Shown: positions 14,346 through 24,398, counted from the first letter of the stretch. The stretch: 29,763 bases of DNA from UBA1081 sp045658165 (GCA_045658165.1 JAZOUN010000102.1:1-29763), one strand, 5' to 3'. Notes: generated from the sequence alone by a model not told the origin. Program-made: numbers and translations.

Positions 14346-15704
14346 TTAATCCGAACCTGATTCACTGACATAAATTCTGACTATATTTTCAGTATTTTCA
14401 TCAATTGCTGCATATACTGAAACACCGACACCGCTTATCCACAGAATATTATTTTCATCTGCAAGCATCGGAATACCGTATCGGTCTGCCGGTGTGATAT
14501 TTTTCTCTTTAAACAAGTTTTTTAAAGATTTTGAGTGTTCTGCACAGGGAAATCTGAATCTGTCTCCGTTTTTTCTTGTTCTGAAAACGGAATTCTTCAG
14601 TTTGTCTGCATCCGCATAACCTGACGAACACAACTTCTTAATATTATAGTGTTTTACATCTTCTTTGTCAATAAATTCGACGATCAATTTACAACTCGGA
14701 AATGAATAGCTGTTAATTTCTTCATTATATAATTCATAAATTTCGACATCCGGCAACGGTTTTTCCTGTTTATACAATATTTTACCATCTGATGCAACAG
14801 TTACTCCACCGGGCAACATAACTGCACCGGAACTGAGGAGAAATGACTTTATGATTTCAACATGATTGAAACTTACATCTTTCGCACCGAAATATTCGGC
14901 AATTTTTATAATTACTCTGTCCTGAATCACTTTATCATAAGAAAGAATACCATCAACTGAAAATGTGTTTTCGGAAATTACACTTTCAAAAGCAGACTGA
15001 GTCTGCTTTGCGAGGTAAATTTCTGTATCTGTAAGTGTAGCTACACAATTTGTGAATACAGAGAAAAAGCCGTTATTCAGTTCTCTGAGAACCGGAACGA
15101 TGTTATGACGGATTTTATTCCTGGAATAATCATCTGACAGATTTGTACTGTCTGTAACAAAAGAAACATTTTCAAGATTCAGATAATCTTCAATTTCATC
15201 ACGTGTACAGGATGACAAAGGACGGATGATATTATTTCTTACAGGAGGAATGCCCGTAAGTCCTTTTATGCCTGTGCCCCTTGAAAAATTAAAAAGAAAT
15301 GTTTCAACAGAATCATTCAGATTATGTGCAGTGGCAATTTTACCGTCGGGACACACCTGAGAAAAAAACTCATAGCGAAGACGTCTGCCACACTGTTCAA
15401 GACTTTCTTTTGTACTCACTGAAATTCCCGGAACATCAAAATGAGCAAAAACAGACTTTATTCCGTTTTTTTCACAGAATTCACGGACAAAAGCTTCATC
15501 TGAATCAGCCTCTGCACCGCGTATTCCATGATTTACATGTGCACATATAACATTTAAATTGAGTTTGCTTGAAAATTTATTGAAAAAATGAAGAAGACAC
15601 ATTGAATCAGCACCACCTGAAACAGCAACAACAACAGTATCACCGTCACATATCATGTGGTGCTTTTCAATATCTGCTAAAATTTTTTCCTCAATTTTCT
15701 TCAT
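14346..15704 (-). CDS. tilS: tRNA(Ile)-lysidine synthase
   Basis: A 452-residue TilS, which modifies the wobble C of the CAU-anticodon tRNA(Ile) to lysidine, an essential step in decoding AUA. The N-terminal PP-loop reads VAVSGGADSMCLL (SGGADS at about 29-34), followed by HVNHGIRGAEADSDE, TAHNLNDSVETFLFNFSRGTG and SRNKIRHNIVP, all typical. A TilS C-terminal domain (GDRFRF, KSLKNLFKEKNI, DRYGIPMLAD) completes the protein. The ATG at 15704 lies inside the last codons of dnaB, overlapping by 14 bases, so translation is coupled. The hpt gene often found between tilS and ftsH is absent here. Confidence 0.95.
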   Translation of the reverse strand: MKKIEEKILADIEKHHMICDGDTVVVAVSGGADSMCLLHFFNKFSSKLNLNVICAHVNHGIRGAEADSDEAFVREFCEKNGIKSVFAHFDVPGISVSTKESLEQCGRRLRYEFFSQVCPDGKIATAHNLNDSVETFLFNFSRGTGIKGLTGIPPVRNNIIRPLSSCTRDEIEDYLNLENVSFVTDSTNLSDDYSRNKIRHNIVPVLRELNNGFFSVFTNCVATLTDTEIYLAKQTQSAFESVISENTFSVDGILSYDKVIQDRVIIKIAEYFGAKDVSFNHVEIIKSFLLSSGAVMLPGGVTVASDGKILYKQEKPLPDVEIYELYNEEINSYSFPSCKLIVEFIDKEDVKHYNIKKLCSSGYADADKLKNSVFRTRKNGDRFRFPCAEHSKSLKNLFKEKNITPADRYGIPMLADENNILWISGVGVSVYAAIDENTENIVRIYVSESGSD

Positions 15705-17073
15705 CTCGAGTATACTCTCTTGTTGTATATAATGTAAAATCGGGATTCCATGCAAGAGGGACGGAACCTGTGGGACCGTGTCTGTTCTTAGCAATGATAA
15801 GCTCTGCTTCATCAACTCTTATGTCCTCGGGAGGAGCATCTGATGAATCCTTATAATAATCTTCTCTGTAAAGCATGAGAATAATATCTGCGTCCTGCTC
15901 GATTGAACCTGATTCTCGCAGGTCAGACATCTGCGGCTTTTTGGATCTGCCTTTATCTGTTTCTGTTCTTCGTGCCAACTGAGCACAAGTAACAACGGGA
16001 ATATTAAGATCCTTTGCCATCATTTTGAGATCTCGTGTAATATCTGAAACTTCCTGAACTCGGTTGTCTGTCTTCTTACTTGACTTCATAAGCTGAAGAT
16101 AGTCAATAACAACACAGTCAACATCTTTGAGCTGTCTTACGCGAGCCTTCATTTCGGGGACGGTAATATTAGCCGTGTCATCAAAATAAAGATCGACATC
16201 GGAAAGAAATACACTCGCTTCTGCAATATGCTGCCATTCTTCGGGATCAAGGTTACCTGTTCTGAATTTTGTACTCTGAACTCTTGCTTCGGTTGACAAT
16301 ACACGCTGAGCAAGCTGTTCTTTTGACATTTCCAATGAGAAGAACAGAACTTTTCTTTTACCGTAAACTGCAACATTACGGACAATATTAAGCGCAAAAC
16401 TTGTTTTACCCATAGCAGGACGAGCACCGACAATAACAAGGTCGGAACGGTTAAGACCTGTTATACGTTTATCAAGCTCTGAAAAACCTGTATTGAAACC
16501 TGCATACTGATCCTTATCAAGCTGTGACAGATTATAAAGATTCTGATAAACATTTGAAATAACGTCACTGATTCGTGAGGGACCTACAACTGTTTTTCCC
16601 TGACGGATATCATATATTCTCTGTTCAGCCATATCCAGCAGTTCATCTGCTGTCTGACCTGAATTTGAAGCTGCTTCTGAAATTTCTCCTGTAACAATTA
16701 TCAATGAACGTATGTAATACTTTTCCCTGACAATTTTTGCATATGAATCAACATTTGCTGTTGACGGCACTATTTTTGAAAGCTGCATGAGATAGGTTTT
16801 TCCTGATTCATCATCATAAACCTTCTCTTTGCGCAGTGCATCAAGAACAAGCAATGCATCAATCTTGCCGCCGTGAGCCGCATCAAGACCGATTATTGTT
16901 GAAAAAATCGCTTTATGCTGAGGCAGATAGAAATACTCAGGCTTCAAAATCATCGTTACAGCTGAAATGCAGGACGGATCAAGCAGAATAGCACCGAGAA
17001 CTGCCTGTTCAGCTTCGAGACTGAAAGGCAGAGTACCGTTATCTGCTGTTATGCTGTACGAATCGTTTGCCAT
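15691..17073 (-). CDS. dnaB: Replicative DNA helicase DnaB
   Basis: A 460-residue hexameric replicative helicase. The N-terminal primase-interacting domain starts LPFSLEAEQAVLGAILLDP; the RecA-like core carries Walker A GARPAMGKT (216-224), the Walker B-like region VDCVVIDYLQLM, and the late motifs QEVSDITRDLKMMAKDLN, SDLRESGSIEQDADIILMLYR and IIAKNRHGPTG. No intein or insertion is present. The ATG at 17073 has AGGTG eight bases upstream, within the last codons of rplI. Its position after gdpP and rplI is the usual Firmicute order. Confidence 0.97.
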   Translation of the reverse strand: MANDSYSITADNGTLPFSLEAEQAVLGAILLDPSCISAVTMILKPEYFYLPQHKAIFSTIIGLDAAHGGKIDALLVLDALRKEKVYDDESGKTYLMQLSKIVPSTANVDSYAKIVREKYYIRSLIIVTGEISEAASNSGQTADELLDMAEQRIYDIRQGKTVVGPSRISDVISNVYQNLYNLSQLDKDQYAGFNTGFSELDKRITGLNRSDLVIVGARPAMGKTSFALNIVRNVAVYGKRKVLFFSLEMSKEQLAQRVLSTEARVQSTKFRTGNLDPEEWQHIAEASVFLSDVDLYFDDTANITVPEMKARVRQLKDVDCVVIDYLQLMKSSKKTDNRVQEVSDITRDLKMMAKDLNIPVVTCAQLARRTETDKGRSKKPQMSDLRESGSIEQDADIILMLYREDYYKDSSDAPPEDIRVDEAELIIAKNRHGPTGSVPLAWNPDFTLYTTREYTRDEEN

Positions 17074-17076
17074 TTA

Positions 17077-17517
17077 TCATTCACCTACAACTACTGAAAG
17101 TTTTGCTGAAATACCCTGATAAAGTTTTACTTCTGCTTCAAATGTACCGAAGCTCTTGATATCATGCATAACTACTTTTCTCTTATCAATATCAATACCG
17201 AGCTGATTCTTGATTTCTGCAGAAACTTCCTTTGAAGTAACGCTACCGAAAAGTTTACCGTTTGCACCTGCTTTAGCCTTAACCTTTAACTCTTTGCCGC
17301 TGATTTTTGCAGCAGCAGCTTTTGCATTTGCAATATCGGTATCAATTTTATGCTGATTTGATGACTCTCTGTTTTTAAGCTCTGTTATAGTCTGGGCTGA
17401 AACCTCAACTGCAAGCTTACGGGGGAAAAGAAAGTTTCTTGCATATCCTTCTGCAACAGTTACCTTTTCACCTTTTTTGCCGAGAGACTTAACGTCCTGA
17501 TTTAAAATAACCTCCAT
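17077..17517 (-). CDS. rplI: 50S ribosomal protein L9
   Basis: A 146-residue L9. The N-terminal signature MEVILNQDVKSLGKKGE, then VTVAEGYARNFLFPRKLA, is diagnostic. The central helix (about 41-75) and C-terminal domain (GKLFGSVTSKEVSAEI) have normal length. GGAGG sits eight bases before the ATG and overlaps the end of gdpP, whose stop codon is only a few bases upstream. L9 binds 23S rRNA domain V near the L1 stalk. Three bases separate its stop from the dnaB start. Confidence 0.97.
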   Translation of the reverse strand: MEVILNQDVKSLGKKGEKVTVAEGYARNFLFPRKLAVEVSAQTITELKNRESSNQHKIDTDIANAKAAAAKISGKELKVKAKAGANGKLFGSVTSKEVSAEIKNQLGIDIDKRKVVMHDIKSFGTFEAEVKLYQGISAKLSVVVGE

Positions 17518-17520
17518 GGA

Positions 17521-19515
17521 TTATTCCTCCTTTTTATTGTGTTTCTGAGCCGGCTTTTTAGAAAATTCTTCTATTATGCTGCTGAGCATCTCACTCGCCT
17601 GCTCTACCGTTATATTTTTAAGCTGTGCTGCAGCCATAGTCTGATGACCGCCGCCACCTAATTTTTCCATAATTATCTGAACATTTACCCTGCCGTATGA
17701 TCTTGCCGAAATTGAAACATCATTGTCACCTGTTGAAAATATAACAAAAGACGCATCAACATTTTCAATATTAAGCAGATCGTCGGCTGCCTTAGCCGCT
17801 GCAAGGCGGATAGACTGATCATGACTTTCAGTTTTTGCAAAAGCAAAACTTCCCTTTATTTCTGCACTGTTTACGATTTTGCTGATTATTGCATTTTCCT
17901 CAGCTGTGGCGGCAAACAGTTTTCTGACAGTAATTGTATCTGCAGCATTGTCACGAAGATATGCAGCAGCTTCAAAAGTGCGTACACCTGTCTTGAGAGT
18001 AAAGTTCTTAGTATCAAGATAAATACCTGCAAGAAGTGACTCAGCAGCCTCTTTAGATAAAGCAGGCTTTGAGGGCATGTACCTGATAAGCTCTGTAACC
18101 ATTTCACTTGCAGAAGATGAATTAGGTTCATGATAGAATATCAATGAATCGGAAATATAATCTACTGACATTCTGTGGTGATCAATAACAACCTTTTTCT
18201 GTGCCTTTTCTGCAAGTTCACTGCAGTCTGCAAAACCGGGTCTCATTACATCGGTAATAACAACAAGAGTCTCATCTTCAAGCTCGTTCATTGCTCTGTG
18301 AACTGAAATAAACGCATGACTGTTGTTTTCTTTATAATACTCATAAAGAGGTTTCGCCATTGAATTCTTTTCATCGATCACAATTTTAACATCTATTCCG
18401 AGATTTTTTACGGCTTCATACAAACCTATTGCAGAACCGAGAGCATCGAGATCTGAATTCTTATGTCCCATGATAAGAACATTTGATGAATGTTTGATGA
18501 GCTCCTCAATAGAACCTGCAACAATACGGGACTGAACCTGATTTTTACTTTCAACACCCGTTGCAACACCTCCGAAGAACTCATAGTTGTCATTGTCATT
18601 TATAACAACCTGGTCTCCGCCTCTGCCCTTTGCCATATCAAGAGACTTTCTTGCAACAGATTCACTGGAAGACAATTCATTTCCCGTTGCAATACCGATC
18701 GAGAGAGTAAGTCCTGAAGAAATACCTTCAACACGGTAATCTCTGACAGTATCAAGAATATCGAATCCGGCTTTTTTCATTTGTTCAAAGATTTTATACT
18801 CCGCAACAACAAAGAATCTTCCGTCGCCTGTTTTTCTGAGAACACACATATAATGTGTGAACCATGAAATAATCAGTCTTTCGGCATCACCAAGAAGTGT
18901 TGAAAATGCGTTCTGTGAAATTCTTGAAGAAACATTGTCCAGAGCATCAACTGACGCTATCATAATAACAGGTCTTGTTTCATCAAATTTATCGGCAATA
19001 TTTTTAAGGTATGTATCGTCGATAAAATATAACGCATAGTGTATTTCACTTTTTTCGGGAAGCTTTGACAGATATACGGTATATCGCTTTCCGTCAAAAC
19101 TTGCGTTGAAGTGACCTTTTTTACAGCTGTTTTCAAGCTGTTCATCTGTAATGAAAGTTCTGATCTGTCTGATTGTAAGTTCATTGTCACCGAGTATATT
19201 TTCAAAAAACAAATCATTATACCAGACAATTTCTCCTTTGCCCGTACAAATTACAAAAGGCAGAGGAATGCTTGATATTCTGTCTTCTTCGCCTGAAACA
19301 ATATGCGAATTGAGAATTTCAACTGTCTTTTTAAGATCGTTAAAATTCTTTTTTTCTGCAAAATACACCAATACCGCAAGCAATATACCAAGCCCCAGTT
19401 CAGTGTAAGCAATTATATACTGATTAAGATAAAATGAAGTCACCGACACCGCAAGTGAAAAGAGTATCACTACGGGGAACATCGGATGCATCCTCAGAAA
19501 ATCTCTGAATCTCAT
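17521..19515 (-). CDS. gdpP: Cyclic-di-AMP phosphodiesterase GdpP (DHH/DHHA1)
   Basis: A 664-residue membrane protein that hydrolyses c-di-AMP, the messenger controlling potassium and wall homeostasis in Firmicutes. Two transmembrane helices (about 12-32 and 33-52) precede a degenerate PAS region (about 80-170) and a degenerate GGDEF domain (about 183-310). The catalytic DHH domain has GHKNSDLDALGS (350-361), TDV (421-423) and IDHH (444-447); the DHHA1 domain ends with GGGGHQTMAAAQL. All expected metal-binding motifs are present. AAAGGAT precedes the ATG. It lies 27 bases after rnj and its stop is next to the rplI start, so it is co-transcribed with both. Confidence 0.95.
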   Translation of the reverse strand: MRFRDFLRMHPMFPVVILFSLAVSVTSFYLNQYIIAYTELGLGILLAVLVYFAEKKNFNDLKKTVEILNSHIVSGEEDRISSIPLPFVICTGKGEIVWYNDLFFENILGDNELTIRQIRTFITDEQLENSCKKGHFNASFDGKRYTVYLSKLPEKSEIHYALYFIDDTYLKNIADKFDETRPVIMIASVDALDNVSSRISQNAFSTLLGDAERLIISWFTHYMCVLRKTGDGRFFVVAEYKIFEQMKKAGFDILDTVRDYRVEGISSGLTLSIGIATGNELSSSESVARKSLDMAKGRGGDQVVINDNDNYEFFGGVATGVESKNQVQSRIVAGSIEELIKHSSNVLIMGHKNSDLDALGSAIGLYEAVKNLGIDVKIVIDEKNSMAKPLYEYYKENNSHAFISVHRAMNELEDETLVVITDVMRPGFADCSELAEKAQKKVVIDHHRMSVDYISDSLIFYHEPNSSSASEMVTELIRYMPSKPALSKEAAESLLAGIYLDTKNFTLKTGVRTFEAAAYLRDNAADTITVRKLFAATAEENAIISKIVNSAEIKGSFAFAKTESHDQSIRLAAAKAADDLLNIENVDASFVIFSTGDNDVSISARSYGRVNVQIIMEKLGGGGHQTMAAAQLKNITVEQASEMLSSIIEEFSKKPAQKHNKKEE

Positions 19516-19542
19516 ATTTTTTATCCTTTCAAACCGACAAAA

Positions 19543-21378
19543 TCATATCTCCTGAATAACAGGAATTACGACAGGACTGCGCTTTGTTTTTTCATACATA
19601 AATCTGAGCATTTCGTCTTTAATTTTGCCTTTAAGTGCATTGATATCACGTCTTTTTGAATCGGCATATTTATCAAGTATGCGAACAACAATATCTTCCG
19701 CTTCTGAAAAAAGCTCTGATGATTCTTTTACAAAAACAAAGCCTCTTGAGTGAATTTCCGGAGCGGAAAGATTGAATCCCGTTGCGGAATCGATTACTGC
19801 CGAAACAACAATAACACCGTCTTCTGAAAGAAGTTTTCTTTCACGCAGAACAAGACTACCCACATCACCTACACCGTATCCGTCAACAAAAACATTGCCT
19901 GCAGGCACATCACCCAGAGTATACTGACTTTTTGAATGGAAAGATATCTCTGTTCCGTTTGCTGCAATGATTATGTTATCAGGAGAAATTCCCATTGCCT
20001 CACCGAGAAGAGCGTGTTTTCTCAGATGTTTCTGTTCACCGTGAACGGGTATGAAGAATTTAGGTTTTACAAGTCCGAGAATGAGTTTCTGTTCTTCTGC
20101 ACAGGCATGGCCTGATACATGAACTTCGTACATACGCTCATAAACAACATTTGCACCAAGCTTCATAAGTTCATTTACAACTTTACCCACAGTCTTTTCA
20201 TTACCGGGAATAGGTGTTGCAGAAATAATAACATAATCGTTGGGACCGACAGAAACTTTTCTGTGATCGGACATAGCCATTCTCGTGAGCGCAGACATGG
20301 GTTCACCCTGACTGCCGGTTGTTATAATAACAAGTTCTTCATCTGTATACTGTTTTACGGCATCAATACCGATAATAAGACCGTCTGGAACATCAAGATA
20401 GCCAAGCTCCTGGCTTATTGCAACAACATTTTCAAGGCTTCTGCCTGAAAGTGCAACTTTTCTGCCGAGAGAAGATGCAACATTTATTATCTGCTGTACA
20501 CGATGTATATTTGAAGCGAAAGTAGCAACAATAAGTCTTCTGTTTCCTGCTTTTCTGAACAGATTTTCAAAAGATTCGCCGACTTTCTTTTCGCTTTCTG
20601 TATAACCGCCTCTTTCTGCATTTGTTGAATCAGAAAGAAGACAGAGCACACCTTCGTTGCCGAGCTGTCCGAGACGTGCAAGATTCATCATCTCCCCGTC
20701 AATGGGAGTACTGTCGATTTTAAAATCTCCGGTATGGATTATCACACCGTCTTTACATCTGACAGCATATGCCAATGCATCAGGAATAGAATGATTTACA
20801 TGAATTGCCTCAACCTCAAATCCGCCTATTCTGATAACATCGTCAGGTTTGATGGGATTGAGTTTTACCTTTGAAAGTATTTTTGCTTCTCTGAGTTTAT
20901 ACTCAATAAGACCGAGAGAAAGTTTTGTTGAATACACGGGTGCATTGACAACTTTAAGCAGATATGATAATCCGCCTATATGATCCTCATGACCGTGAGT
21001 TATAAAAATAGCCTTTACCTTGTCTGCATTCTTTTCAAGATAAGTAAAATCGGGAATTACAAGATCAATACCCGGCATTGATGCATCGGGAAAAGCAAGA
21101 CCGCAGTCGATAATAATTATTTCATCATTATATTCAATAACTGTAAGGTTTTTACCTACTTCATTAAGACCGCCGAGAAATGCAATTTTAACAGGTGATG
21201 TGAATTTATCACTGACTTTTTTCTGATGTTTTTTGCGGTACTGAAAACCTGCAGCTTTTTTTGCTTTCTGAGTCTGCTGTTTCTCTGCAGCTTTTGTTGT
21301 TTTATGGTACTTGCCGTATCGTTTTATTTTATCATTATCTTTTTTAGCAGTTTCTTTATTTTGCTTCTGATTACTCAT
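19543..21378 (-). CDS. rnj: Ribonuclease J
   Basis: A 611-residue RNase J of the beta-CASP metallo-beta-lactamase family, a 5'-3' exonuclease and endonuclease in mRNA decay and rRNA maturation. FLGGLNEVGKNL and the zinc motif HGHEDHIGG (about 128-136) identify it; LSDSTNAERGGYTESE, HVSGHA and IPVHGEQKHL are the downstream family motifs. Unusually long for the family is an N-terminal Lys/Gln-rich extension of about 60 residues before the catalytic domain, likely disordered and RNA-binding. AAGGAG is six bases before the ATG. First of the rnj-gdpP-rplI-dnaB-tilS-ftsH run; the 103 bases upstream hold a short hairpin (AGCCTC/GAGGCT, around 21415-21431) but no clear promoter. Confidence 0.93.
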   Translation of the reverse strand: MSNQKQNKETAKKDNDKIKRYGKYHKTTKAAEKQQTQKAKKAAGFQYRKKHQKKVSDKFTSPVKIAFLGGLNEVGKNLTVIEYNDEIIIIDCGLAFPDASMPGIDLVIPDFTYLEKNADKVKAIFITHGHEDHIGGLSYLLKVVNAPVYSTKLSLGLIEYKLREAKILSKVKLNPIKPDDVIRIGGFEVEAIHVNHSIPDALAYAVRCKDGVIIHTGDFKIDSTPIDGEMMNLARLGQLGNEGVLCLLSDSTNAERGGYTESEKKVGESFENLFRKAGNRRLIVATFASNIHRVQQIINVASSLGRKVALSGRSLENVVAISQELGYLDVPDGLIIGIDAVKQYTDEELVIITTGSQGEPMSALTRMAMSDHRKVSVGPNDYVIISATPIPGNEKTVGKVVNELMKLGANVVYERMYEVHVSGHACAEEQKLILGLVKPKFFIPVHGEQKHLRKHALLGEAMGISPDNIIIAANGTEISFHSKSQYTLGDVPAGNVFVDGYGVGDVGSLVLRERKLLSEDGVIVVSAVIDSATGFNLSAPEIHSRGFVFVKESSELFSEAEDIVVRILDKYADSKRRDINALKGKIKDEMLRFMYEKTKRSPVVIPVIQEI

Positions 21379-21481
21379 TCAATACTCCTTTTCTATTGTA
21401 TTTTTTTATGTAAAGCCTCCCGCTGAGGCTCATTTTGTTATAATAATCATAATAACCCATAGTATTGTTATTTTACACTTA

Positions 21482-23794
21482 TTACTTCTTATTGTCAATA
21501 GCATCGGATGTTATTTTCTTTTGTGTGTCAATACAGATTTCATTTGCTGCCTCCATAGTGCCTGCTTCTGCAACGATTCTGATATGACGTCCTCCCCCGG
21601 TTCTTGAAACAGTTACATACCCTTTACCGAGTTCTTTTCGCAGTCCCTGCGTGTCCTTGTCAACACATATCCCCAGAATACATGCAAGTCTTGAAGGTGG
21701 AATATTACATGAAATTGTCTTTACTGCAATATTAAATTCAGGGAGCCCCCTTACAAGTGCATTAAGCGTCATATTCTGTCGTTTCATCACTTTAAGAATG
21801 GTAAACACCAAAGAAAGTGCATCATATGCCCACATATTTTTTCCTGCGCTGACGGCTGTTTTTTCATCAAAGACTGTCATTGGTGATTTTCCTATGCGGT
21901 AGACATTTTTCCCTTGTTTTTCTGCCAGAGCATCTATAAATGACGGAGCATCAAAAGGAACACAGATATTATTACCGTTTTTCAGTGCATCTGATGCACA
22001 TATGCCGATAAGTTTTTCATGAGTAATAATATTATTTTCTTCATCTTTGGCAACAACACTGCGTCCTGTATAATCAATACTGAATTCAGGCAGATCTTTA
22101 TCATAACAGCCGAGCCAATAAAAACATTTATCGGCTGTATCTTTTATAATTTTATTTTTACTTCTTATTGTTGCGCATGCACCTGACACGCAATCCCCTG
22201 CAGATGAAAGTAACTGCCCGTCATATATTTCAGAAACAGCACTCATATCTTTTATTTCATTGCATCCGTTACCGCATGCCCGACGGAAGTCATTACGCTT
22301 GTATCTGCTTTCAACTTCCCTTTCATGTCTGCGTAAAAGAGGAAGACCATATTCACCGAAGAGTCTTATTTCTGTTTTCTGTGCATTGGCAGAAATAAAA
22401 ATCCCGCTGTCAAGAGAACAGAATGATACAAAAAATCCCATCTGACTTTCAAAACATTCACCGAAATCATAAATCTGACTTCCGCCAGAGATAAGTCCGG
22501 ACAAAACTGCCATAGCAAGGGTTTTTGCTTCTCTTGTGCTGTCATAACCGATACCGACTTTACCTCCGCAAGAAGAACTGCCGAGTGCTTCGCCCAGTCT
22601 GCAACATCTTTCAGGTGACATCTCTGAAAATGTTGTACCGCAGATACCGTCAGATGTTATAAGGTCGAATTCACTTTTTCCGTCTCTGAGATTATCTTTA
22701 AGCACTGAACGGTAAGGTACATGTTTTTCAGGCCAGACACACACATTATTTGATACTGTAGAACCGCATTCTATAGTACAACCGTCTCCGAGGCACGATC
22801 CCTCAAGACAGATTGAATTTCTCTTCATAAGACATTTTTCACCGACTACAGCGCCGATAATATCACAATTTCCGCCGATATGACTGTTTGACATTACAAC
22901 AGACTTTTTAATTCTTGTATTATCACCGATTATTACATTGTCTTCAATAACGGAAAAAGGTCCGATTGTGCTGTTATTTCCTATAGTTACATTTTTTCCG
23001 AAATACACAGGTGGAATGATATCAAAACTTCCCGACGGATAGCCGTGAGGAGCAAAAACACCGTTTTTACCTTCAGGAAGATCAATATTGACCTTATTTG
23101 CCATAAGATCGCGGATACACATTCTTATACCGGTGAGACTTCCGATATCGCACCAATAATTTTCTGTCTGATACCCGTAAAGTCTTTTTCCCTCATTCAT
23201 TAATACGGGGAACAGATCATTTGCAAAGTCATAACTAAAATTATCCGGTATAAAATCAAGAACAGCAGGATTGATTACATATACACCTGTGTTTGCAAGA
23301 TCTGATGAACAGTGGCTCCAGTCAGGTTTTTCGCAAAAGCTGTCAACTGTACCGTTCCTTGTGAGATTGACTGTTCCGTATTCTCCCGGATCTTCGACAG
23401 ATGAACATACAATTGTTACATCAGCCATAATACTTTTATGATAAAGCATTACCTTTGACAGCTCAATATCACATATACAATCACCACTGATTACTACAAA
23501 AGGTTCGTTCCAGTTTTTTGCTGCATTTTTTACACTTCCTGCAGTGCCGAGAATACTTTCTTCTTCAATACAGTATATATCCGCATCAACTTTCAGATTT
23601 TCTGTGTATTCCTCAATATCTTCCGAACGGTATCTTGATGTAACTGCAATTTCATCAAAACCGTTTTTTATAAGCAAATCAATTATATAACCAATAACAG
23701 GTTTACCCATTATTTTAATCATCGGCTTCGGTCTTGTACATGTAACAGGTCTGAGTCTTGTTCCCTCTCCGCCTGCCATAACAACTGCTTTCAT
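21482..23794 (-). CDS. Sugar-phosphate nucleotidyltransferase fused to a degenerate phosphohexomutase domain
   Basis: A 770-residue fusion. Residues about 1-235 form a nucleotidyltransferase with GGEGTRLRPVTCTRPKPM and the metal-binding region SGDCICDIEL; about 245-365 is a left-handed beta-helix of hexapeptide repeats (VTIGNNSTIGP, NVIIGDNTRI). From about 380 on the protein resembles phosphoglucomutase/phosphomannomutase domains (VGIGYDSTREAKTLA), but where the family has the phosphoserine loop (S-H-N-P type) it reads GIFISANAQKTEIRLFGEYG, so the mutase half is probably not catalytic. Similar fusions are known as mannose-1-phosphate guanylyltransferase-like proteins; the sugar and nucleotide are not certain. 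AGGAGA is seven bases before the ATG. Divergent from rnhA. Confidence 0.87.
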   Translation of the reverse strand: MKAVVMAGGEGTRLRPVTCTRPKPMIKIMGKPVIGYIIDLLIKNGFDEIAVTSRYRSEDIEEYTENLKVDADIYCIEEESILGTAGSVKNAAKNWNEPFVVISGDCICDIELSKVMLYHKSIMADVTIVCSSVEDPGEYGTVNLTRNGTVDSFCEKPDWSHCSSDLANTGVYVINPAVLDFIPDNFSYDFANDLFPVLMNEGKRLYGYQTENYWCDIGSLTGIRMCIRDLMANKVNIDLPEGKNGVFAPHGYPSGSFDIIPPVYFGKNVTIGNNSTIGPFSVIEDNVIIGDNTRIKKSVVMSNSHIGGNCDIIGAVVGEKCLMKRNSICLEGSCLGDGCTIECGSTVSNNVCVWPEKHVPYRSVLKDNLRDGKSEFDLITSDGICGTTFSEMSPERCCRLGEALGSSSCGGKVGIGYDSTREAKTLAMAVLSGLISGGSQIYDFGECFESQMGFFVSFCSLDSGIFISANAQKTEIRLFGEYGLPLLRRHEREVESRYKRNDFRRACGNGCNEIKDMSAVSEIYDGQLLSSAGDCVSGACATIRSKNKIIKDTADKCFYWLGCYDKDLPEFSIDYTGRSVVAKDEENNIITHEKLIGICASDALKNGNNICVPFDAPSFIDALAEKQGKNVYRIGKSPMTVFDEKTAVSAGKNMWAYDALSLVFTILKVMKRQNMTLNALVRGLPEFNIAVKTISCNIPPSRLACILGICVDKDTQGLRKELGKGYVTVSRTGGGRHIRIVAEAGTMEAANEICIDTQKKITSDAIDNKK

Positions 23795-23866
23795 ATCTCA
23801 TTCTCCTACAAATATTTTTTATGTATATTTATTATTCACAGGATACCCCGAAATAATCATTTACTA

Positions 23867-23895
23867 TTTACATATGAAATAATTTTTGATATAAT
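23867..23895 (+). promoter_or_regulatory. Promoter of rnhA
   Basis: TTTACA (23867-23872), 17 bases, TATAAT (23890-23895), with TGA just before the -10. Leader of about 20 bases to the rnhA start. Confidence 0.75.
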
Positions 23896-23918
23896 GAGTT
23901 CAAGAAATGAGGTAAATT

Positions 23919-24359
23919 ATGGCAGATAAAATATATATTTATACAGACGGGGCATGTTCGGGAAATCCCGGTCCCGGCGGTTGGTGTGCAATTCTTAAAA
24001 TGGGTGCACATGAACGAGAAATCTCAGGAGGAAATAAAGATACTACAAATAACAGAATGGAGCTTACAGCTGTTATCGAAGGACTGAAAGCACTTAAAAG
24101 ACCCTGTGATGTAACCGTTGTTTCCGATTCAAAATATGTATGCGACGCAATTCTTAAAGGTTGGGTTTACGGCTGGAAAAATAAAGGATGGAAAAAAAGC
24201 GACGGAAAACCTGCTCTTAATGTTGATTTATGGGAAGAATTATTACCACTTCTCTCAACTCACAAAGTTGAATTCAACTGGATAAAAGGACATGCAGGTC
24301 ATCTCGAAAACGAAAGATGCGATAAAAAGGCTGTTGAAGAATATCAGAAATACATTTGA
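23919..24359 (+). CDS. rnhA: Ribonuclease HI
   Basis: A 146-residue RNase HI that degrades RNA in RNA-DNA hybrids. The catalytic set is complete: Asp10 in YTDGACSGNPGPGG, Glu48 in NRMELTA, Asp70 in VSDSKYV, and Asp135 in NERCDKKA, with the flexible-loop His125 in KGHAGH. The basic handle region is present (GWKNKGWKKSDG). Length matches the bacterial family. GAGGT lies five to six bases before the ATG. Followed after 39 bases by a membrane protein gene, with which it likely shares a transcript ending at 24926-24953. Confidence 0.96.
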   Translation: MADKIYIYTDGACSGNPGPGGWCAILKMGAHEREISGGNKDTTNNRMELTAVIEGLKALKRPCDVTVVSDSKYVCDAILKGWVYGWKNKGWKKSDGKPALNVDLWEELLPLLSTHKVEFNWIKGHAGHLENERCDKKAVEEYQKYI

Positions 24360-24398
24360 TAATTCGTAATTCATAATACCTAATTCGGAGGAATTTAT

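Noticed and set aside
21415..21431. Hairpin AGCCTC/GAGGCT between rnj and the nucleotidyltransferase as a terminator
   Set aside because: Only 6 bp with no convincing T run on the minus strand; on plus there is no transcript to end.
24360..24398. Near-repeated AATTCGTAATTCATAATACCTAATTC-type spacer between rnhA and the YcxB-like gene
   Set aside because: Only short imperfect AATTC repeats in 39 bases; too little to call a repeat element or regulatory site.
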